DNA of 64,000 nucleotides, taken from assembly GCF_900142965.1 (NCBI RefSeq), contig NZ_FRCQ01000025.1, positions 1 through 64,000 on the forward strand, read 5' to 3'. Shown in pieces: positions 59,741 to 64,000 of the stretch. How positions within the stretch are numbered: position 1 is the stretch's first letter; the number at the start of each line of letters is the position of its first letter. A model generated the notes under the pieces. It worked only from the letters and a program-made list of their open reading frames with translations, ran no database searches and was not told where the DNA came from. Source of the stretch: Rhizobacter sp. OV335. GTDB taxonomy: Bacteria > Pseudomonadota > Gammaproteobacteria > Burkholderiales > Burkholderiaceae_C. Both the position numbers and the translations under genes were made by a program.

Positions 59741-59945
59741 GTTGGTGCCCGTGCCGGTGTTCACGCCGGCACAGTTAAACGGGAAGCAGAGGTTGCTCGA
59801 CCGCCCTGGTCGCACGGCCCACCTGCGCTGCCCCCGCAACGGTAAGCGGACGAAGCCGATCGGCTTCAACCCTGCGCATTGCCACTGGAGCCTCGCCGCT
59901 CTGGGAAGGTCGCATGGGTGGTTCCGCCAGCCCGGATACCGGCCA
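59741..59945 (+). promoter_or_regulatory. Cobalamin riboswitch upstream of btuB
   Basis: The 200-base leader carries the class-I cobalamin aptamer landmarks in order: GCCGGTG...CACGCCGGCAC (P1/P2-like), the GGGAAGCAG segment, the B12-box core GCTGCCCCCGCAACGGTAAG (59828-59847), GCCACTGG (59881-59888), CTGGGAAGGTCGCATGGG, and AGCCCGGATACCGGCC (59929-59944). It would repress btuB and the genes after it when adenosylcobalamin is plentiful. About 75 bases of expression platform precede the start codon. Confidence 0.92.
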
Positions 59946-60020
59946 ACAGGGCGGCGCCGCGTGCAAGCGCGGCGCCATGGGTGCGCACCAGCGGGGAAGC
60001 TGGCGCGCACGGCTTGATCG

Positions 60021-62033
60021 ATGGCAGTTCCTCTGATGAATTCTCGTACTCCGCAGCTGCGCGCGCCTGTCGCGCCGAGCCTGCTTGCCGGCGCTTGCGC
60101 CGCTGTTTTCACTTCCGTGCTGGCGATCCCCGCCGCGCAGGCGCAGACCGCCACCGTCGCGGCCGACGGCAGCAGGGTGTTCGCACCGGTGATCGTCACC
60201 GCGACGCGCTTTCCGGAAGACGCGTCGAAGCTGCCATTCGGCGTCAGCGTGATCACGTCGGCCGACATCCGCGAAGCCGGCGTCACGACGGTCAACGAGG
60301 CCATCATGAAGCTGCTGGGCGTGCCCGGCCGGCTCGACTTCTACGGCGGCGGCGACTACTCGCTCGACCTGCGCAACTTCGGCACCACCTCCGACAACAA
60401 CCAGGCGGTGATCGTCGACGGCATCAAGATCAGCGAGGCCGACCTCGGCGGCACGCGGCTGGCCGGCATCCCGATCGATTCGGTCGAGCGCATCGAGGTG
60501 ATCCGCGGCAGCGGCGCGGTGCTGTACGGCGAGGGCGCGACCGGCGGCGTGATCGTCATCACCACCAAGGCCGGCGCGGGCCTGCAGCGCAAGAGCGGCG
60601 CGCAGGTCTACGCCGCGATGGGCAGCCATGCGCTGCTCGACACGCGCGCGAGCGGTACCGTGGTGGCGGGCAAGTTCTCGCTCGACGTGGCCGGCAACCA
60701 CCGCGAGACCGACAACCACCGCGACAACTTCCGTTCCGAGATCGAAGGCGCCTCGGCCACCGCGCAATGGCAGGTCGCCGATGGCATCCGGGTCGGCGCG
60801 CGCACCGGCTGGGACCAGCTCGACAGCGGCCTGCCGGGTTCGCTGACGGCCGCGCAGTACGCCGACAACCCGCGCCAGACGAACACGCCGAACGACCGCG
60901 GGCGCATCCGCAACCGCAACCAGGGGCTGTTCGGCTCGGCGGTGCTGGGCGATTGGCAGCTCGGCCTGGACGCCGGCTGGCGCGACAAGCACCTGGAGAG
61001 CACCAGCAGCGGCGTCTCGACCTACGGCTACGACATCAACGCGAAGAACTACGCGCTGCGTGCGCGCAACGAGATGGCGCTGGCCGGCGGCCGCAATGCG
61101 CTGAGCTTCGGCATCGACCACGCCGACTGGACGCGCGACGTGCCGGGAGCCTTCGGCGGCCGCGCCGACCAGACCTCGCGCGCGCTCTACGCGAAAGACG
61201 ACTACAGCTTCGCGTCGGGCACGCGGGTCAGCGTCGGCGGGCGCAGCGAGCACATCGAGAAGACCAACACCAGCACGACCGCCGGCATCGACGACACGAT
61301 GCATGCCTGGGAGCTGGGCCTGCTGCAGCCGTTGTCGACCTCGACCTCGGTGTACGCGCGCTTCGGCCACAGCTACCGGCTGGCCAATGCCGACGAATTC
61401 AGCTTCACGACGCCCGACGTGCCGATGCGTCCGCAGACCTCGCGCGACACCGAGATCGGCCTGCGCTGGCAAGCCGGTGGGACGCGCACCGAAGTGCGCG
61501 CCTACCGCAGCAAGCTGACCGACGAGATCGGCTACAACCCGAATGCAGATGGCCCGTACGGCCTCGGCACCGGCGCCAACGTCAACCTCGACCCGACGCG
61601 CCGCCAGGGCATCGAGGCGGAGCTGTCGCAGGCACTGGGTAGCACGGCCAACGTGCGCGTCGTCGCCGCGCGGCGCCAGGCCCGTTTCACGGCTGGCGAG
61701 AACGACGGCAAGGACGTGCCGCTGACCGCGAAGACCACGCTCGCGCTGCGCGGCGACTGGTCGTTCGCGGCGGGGCATCGCGTTGATGCCGGCGTGAACT
61801 ACGTGTCGTCGCAGACGCCGGACTTCGCGAACGCCTGCACGATGCCGGCCCACACGACGCTGGACCTGCGCTATGCCTACCAGTGGCAGATGCTGGAGTT
61901 CGCGCTCGGCGTGACCAACGTGACCGACAAGCAGTACTACACGCTGGCTTTCCGCTGCGTGGGTGGCCAGACCAGCTCGATCTACCCGGAAGATGGCCGG
62001 GCCTTCACCGGCTCGGTGCGGATCCAGTTCTGA
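60021..62033 (+). CDS. btuB: TonB-dependent vitamin B12 receptor BtuB-like
   Basis: This 670-residue outer-membrane receptor has a signal peptide (cleavage near AQAQT), a plug domain (about 55-185) with FAPVIVTATRFPEDASKLPFGV, VIVDGIKIS and IEVIRGSGAVLYGEGATGGVI, and a 22-strand barrel ending in a terminal Phe (AFTGSVRIQF). It takes up cobalamin with TonB energy, a call made firm by the cobalamin riboswitch directly upstream and by cobU, btuF and btuC after it. A second in-frame ATG lies at 60036 and may be the true start; neither has a strong ribosome site. Confidence 0.9.
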   Translation: MAVPLMNSRTPQLRAPVAPSLLAGACAAVFTSVLAIPAAQAQTATVAADGSRVFAPVIVTATRFPEDASKLPFGVSVITSADIREAGVTTVNEAIMKLLGVPGRLDFYGGGDYSLDLRNFGTTSDNNQAVIVDGIKISEADLGGTRLAGIPIDSVERIEVIRGSGAVLYGEGATGGVIVITTKAGAGLQRKSGAQVYAAMGSHALLDTRASGTVVAGKFSLDVAGNHRETDNHRDNFRSEIEGASATAQWQVADGIRVGARTGWDQLDSGLPGSLTAAQYADNPRQTNTPNDRGRIRNRNQGLFGSAVLGDWQLGLDAGWRDKHLESTSSGVSTYGYDINAKNYALRARNEMALAGGRNALSFGIDHADWTRDVPGAFGGRADQTSRALYAKDDYSFASGTRVSVGGRSEHIEKTNTSTTAGIDDTMHAWELGLLQPLSTSTSVYARFGHSYRLANADEFSFTTPDVPMRPQTSRDTEIGLRWQAGGTRTEVRAYRSKLTDEIGYNPNADGPYGLGTGANVNLDPTRRQGIEAELSQALGSTANVRVVAARRQARFTAGENDGKDVPLTAKTTLALRGDWSFAAGHRVDAGVNYVSSQTPDFANACTMPAHTTLDLRYAYQWQMLEFALGVTNVTDKQYYTLAFRCVGGQTSSIYPEDGRAFTGSVRIQF

Positions 62034-62045
62034 TCGCGGTCGATC

Positions 62046-62606
62046 GTGAGCCATGAACTGATCCTCGGCGGCCAGCGCAGCGGCAAGTCGCGCTGCGCCG
62101 AGTCGCGTGCGATCGCGTGGCTCGCGGTGCCGGGGCACGAGGCCGCGCTGCTGGCCACCGCGCTGCCCGGCGATGGCGAGATGCGCGAACGCATCGCGCA
62201 GCACCGCCGGGATCGCGCCGAGCGCGTGCCGCGGATGCTGGTGCACGAGGTGCCGACCGACCTCGCGCTGGCCGTCGCCGAGCACGGCCGGCGGCAGTGC
62301 CTGCTGGTGATCGACTGCCTGACGCTGTGGACCACCAACTGGCTGATGCCGATGGACGGCGTGGCCCCCGCCCCCGAGAGCTGGCGGGCCGCGTCGCAGG
62401 CCCTGCTGCGTGCGCTCGATGCCGCGCCGGGACCGGTGGTGCTGGTGTCGAACGAGATCGGGCTCGGCCTGTCGCCGATGACGCGCGAGGCGCGACACTT
62501 CGTCGATGAACTGGGGCGCCTGCACCAGGCGGTCGCCGCGCACTGCGCGCGCGTGACGCTGATGGTGGCGGGCTTGGAGATGCCGGTGAAGTCGGAAGCA
62601 CGATGA
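62046..62606 (+). CDS. cobU: Adenosylcobinamide kinase/phosphate guanylyltransferase
   Basis: This 186-residue CobU/CobP enzyme phosphorylates adenosylcobinamide and transfers GMP to it for B12 salvage. The P-loop GGQRSGKS spans residues 8-15; VIDCLTLWTTNWL and VSNEIGLGLSPM(T)REARHF are family motifs. It begins with GTG 13 bases after the btuB stop, with a weak ribosome site. Its stop overlaps the btuF start (ATGA), so expression is coupled. CobS and CobC would be needed for the next steps and are not in the window. Confidence 0.93.
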   Translation: MSHELILGGQRSGKSRCAESRAIAWLAVPGHEAALLATALPGDGEMRERIAQHRRDRAERVPRMLVHEVPTDLALAVAEHGRRQCLLVIDCLTLWTTNWLMPMDGVAPAPESWRAASQALLRALDAAPGPVVLVSNEIGLGLSPMTREARHFVDELGRLHQAVAAHCARVTLMVAGLEMPVKSEAR

Positions 62607-63490
62607 CGATGAACGCATTCTTTGCGCGGGGTGCCGCGGCCTTGTTGTGGGCGCTGACGAGCCTGGGTGCGGTCGCCGCCCCCATCACGCTGACCGACGA
62701 CCGCGGCCGCGCGTTGACCCTGCCCGCGCCGCCGCAGCGCGTGATCAGCCTGCTGCCGTCGCTGACCGAGAGCGTCTGCGCGCTCGGCGGCTGCGCGCGG
62801 CTGGTCGGCACCGACCGCTATTCCAATTCGCCGGCCGAGGTGCTGATGCTGCCCAAGCTGGGCGGCATCGACGATGCGCAGGTCGAGCGCATCGTCGCGC
62901 TGAAGCCCGACGTGGTGCTGGCGGCCACCTCGGCGCGCATCATCGAGCGGCTCGAACAGCTCGGCGTGCGCGTCGTCGTCGTCGAATCGAAGACGCATGC
63001 CGACGTGCAGCGCAGCCTCGCGACGATCGCGCAGCTGCTCGGCACGCCGGAGCGCGCCGCGCCGGTGTGGGCGCGCATCCAGCGCGAGATGACCGAGGCC
63101 GCGGCGCGCGTGCCGGCGCGGGTGCGCGGGCAGCGGGTGTACTTCGAGGTCGATGCGTCGCCGTACGCGGCCGGCAGCAGCTCGTTCATCGGCGAGACGC
63201 TGACGCGGCTCGGCCTCGGCAACATCGTCACGCCCGAGCTCGGGCCGTTCCCGAAGCTGAACCCGGAGTACGTGCTGAAGGCGCAGCCCGACATCCTGAT
63301 CGGTGCTCAGCGCAACGTGAGCGAGATGCCGGCGCGCCCGGGCTGGCGCGCGCTGCGGGCGGTGCAGGGCGGGCGCGTCTGTGGCTTCGACCCGGTGAAG
63401 TACGAGGTGCTGATCCGCCCGGGGCCGCGCATGGGCGAGGCGGCCTTGCAGCTCGCAGGCTGCGTGGCCAATCTCCCGGAGCCGCGCTGA
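62603..63490 (+). CDS. btuF: Cobalamin ABC transporter substrate-binding protein
   Basis: This 295-residue periplasmic protein of the BtuF/FhuD class has a signal peptide ending near VAA|PITL, the two-lobe fold with motifs RVISLLPSLTESVCALG and FEVDASPYAAGSSSFIGETL, and a long linking helix. It hands cobalamin to the BtuCD importer. It overlaps cobU by 4 bases and is followed by the permease gene. Confidence 0.9.
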   Translation: MTMNAFFARGAAALLWALTSLGAVAAPITLTDDRGRALTLPAPPQRVISLLPSLTESVCALGGCARLVGTDRYSNSPAEVLMLPKLGGIDDAQVERIVALKPDVVLAATSARIIERLEQLGVRVVVVESKTHADVQRSLATIAQLLGTPERAAPVWARIQREMTEAAARVPARVRGQRVYFEVDASPYAAGSSSFIGETLTRLGLGNIVTPELGPFPKLNPEYVLKAQPDILIGAQRNVSEMPARPGWRALRAVQGGRVCGFDPVKYEVLIRPGPRMGEAALQLAGCVANLPEPR

Positions 63491-63491
63491 C

Positions 63492-64000
63492 GTGAACGGA
63501 CTTGCGCTCCGCCTGCGACGGCGCCTGGTCGTCGCGATGCTGGCGTCGACGCTGCTGCTGCTCGTCGCCGGGCTCGCGTCCGGCAGCGAGGGCTGGTCGC
63601 TGCCGTCGCTGTGGGGACCCGATGCGGCGCTGATCGTCGGCCAGATCCGCGCGCCGCGCACGCTGGGCGCGTGGCTGGTCGGCGCCTTGCTCGGGCTGGC
63701 CGGTGCGGTCGCGCAAGGGCTGTTCCGCAACCCACTGGCCGATCCCTACCTGCTGGGCGCCGCGTCGGGCGCGACGCTCGCGGTGGTGCTCGGGCTGGCC
63801 GCGCAGGCGCTGGCCGGGCACTACATCAGCCTGTCGGCCGCCGACCTGCTGTCGCGCGCCGGGCTGGTGCTGGGCGCCTTCCTCGGCGCGCTCGGCGGCG
63901 TGCTGTTGACGCTGCTGCTGTCGCGCGGCGCGCAGCACACGACGCGGCTGCTGCTGGCCGGCGTCGTGGTCGGCGTGGTGCTCGGTGCGGCCAGCGACCT
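63492..64000 (+). CDS. btuC: BtuC/FecCD-type ABC permease, N-terminal part
   Basis: The frame begins with GTG one base after the btuF stop and runs off the window. About 169 residues are seen. There are hydrophobic segments (about 15-35, 58-85, 90-115, 125-150, 155 on) and the FecCD signature RAPRTLGAWLVGALLGLAGA and GLFRNPLADPYLLGAASGA. It should be the B12 importer's membrane subunit; the ATPase (btuD) presumably follows outside. Confidence 0.9.
   Translation, partial: MNGLALRLRRRLVVAMLASTLLLLVAGLASGSEGWSLPSLWGPDAALIVGQIRAPRTLGAWLVGALLGLAGAVAQGLFRNPLADPYLLGAASGATLAVVLGLAAQALAGHYISLSAADLLSRAGLVLGAFLGALGGVLLTLLLSRGAQHTTRLLLAGVVVGVVLGAASD

Noticed and set aside
1-64000. CRISPR array or tRNA/rRNA genes
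   Set aside because: No regularly spaced direct repeats with unique spacers and no tRNA-like or rRNA-like sequences were noticed; the repeat blocks are irregular and palindromic.

Overview
The window is very GC-rich apart from one island, is densely coded, and looks like the chromosome of a betaproteobacterium of the order Burkholderiales, probably the Rubrivivax-Leptothrix-Roseateles-Rhizobacter side. That placement is an inference. It rests on the gene families (DUF1841, YbiB, TRAP dctQM beside a Cache kinase, EVE/zapA/zapB order, nirBD-nasA next to a phosphatase/kinase fusion) and on a dispersed repeat built on GTTCGCCCTGAGCCTGTCGAAGG. No rRNA, tRNA, CRISPR array, integrase or prophage was seen.

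Layout. 1-6.3 kb: secreted proteins, namely the end of a possible Svx/AvrXca-type protein, a PL11 rhamnogalacturonan lyase with a CBM2-like module, and an ExeM/NucH-type nuclease. 6.4-17.9 kb: a mostly minus-strand envelope block (TamB, TamA, a VWA/CoxE-like protein, an S9 peptidase and a MoxR ATPase). 17.9-29.9 kb: cytochrome c4, a peptide-type ABC binding protein, a GH18 hydrolase, DUF1841, two-gene KefF/KefC potassium efflux, ParA-like and MaoC-like genes, and a LuxR-type regulator with a hybrid histidine kinase. 30.0-31.9 kb: one orphan gene of much lower GC whose protein resembles a type III effector at its N terminus and which has an hrp-box-like sequence upstream. 32.2-37.8 kb: a TakP-like TRAP transporter and a Cache kinase/NarL regulator pair. 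37.8-42.9 kb: housekeeping genes (rpsU, yqeY, FAD oxidoreductase, MFS, sterol-desaturase-like).

42.9-56.4 kb is a nitrate assimilation region: cobA (siroheme synthesis) with ybiB, a GH5 cellulase-like lipoprotein, nasA, nirD, nirB, a PP2C phosphatase/Ser-Thr kinase fusion, narK, and a receiver-ANTAR-PilJ regulator. I find three good -24/-12 (sigma-54) promoter matches, in front of nirB, narK and ybiB-cobA. They would tie import, reduction and siroheme cofactor supply to one nitrogen-status signal. 56.5-59.7 kb: a degenerate GGDEF protein, TauE, EVE, a probable 6S RNA, zapA and a zapB-like gene. 59.7-64 kb: a cobalamin riboswitch followed by btuB, cobU, btuF and the start of btuC, a B12 uptake and salvage operon that runs off the window.

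The best leads for something undescribed are the low-GC effector-like orphan at 30.1-31.9 kb, the sigma-54-linked nitrate regulon with its inverted-order ANTAR-PilJ sensor and kinase/phosphatase fusion, and the GH5 gene placed directly behind the nitrate reductase gene.
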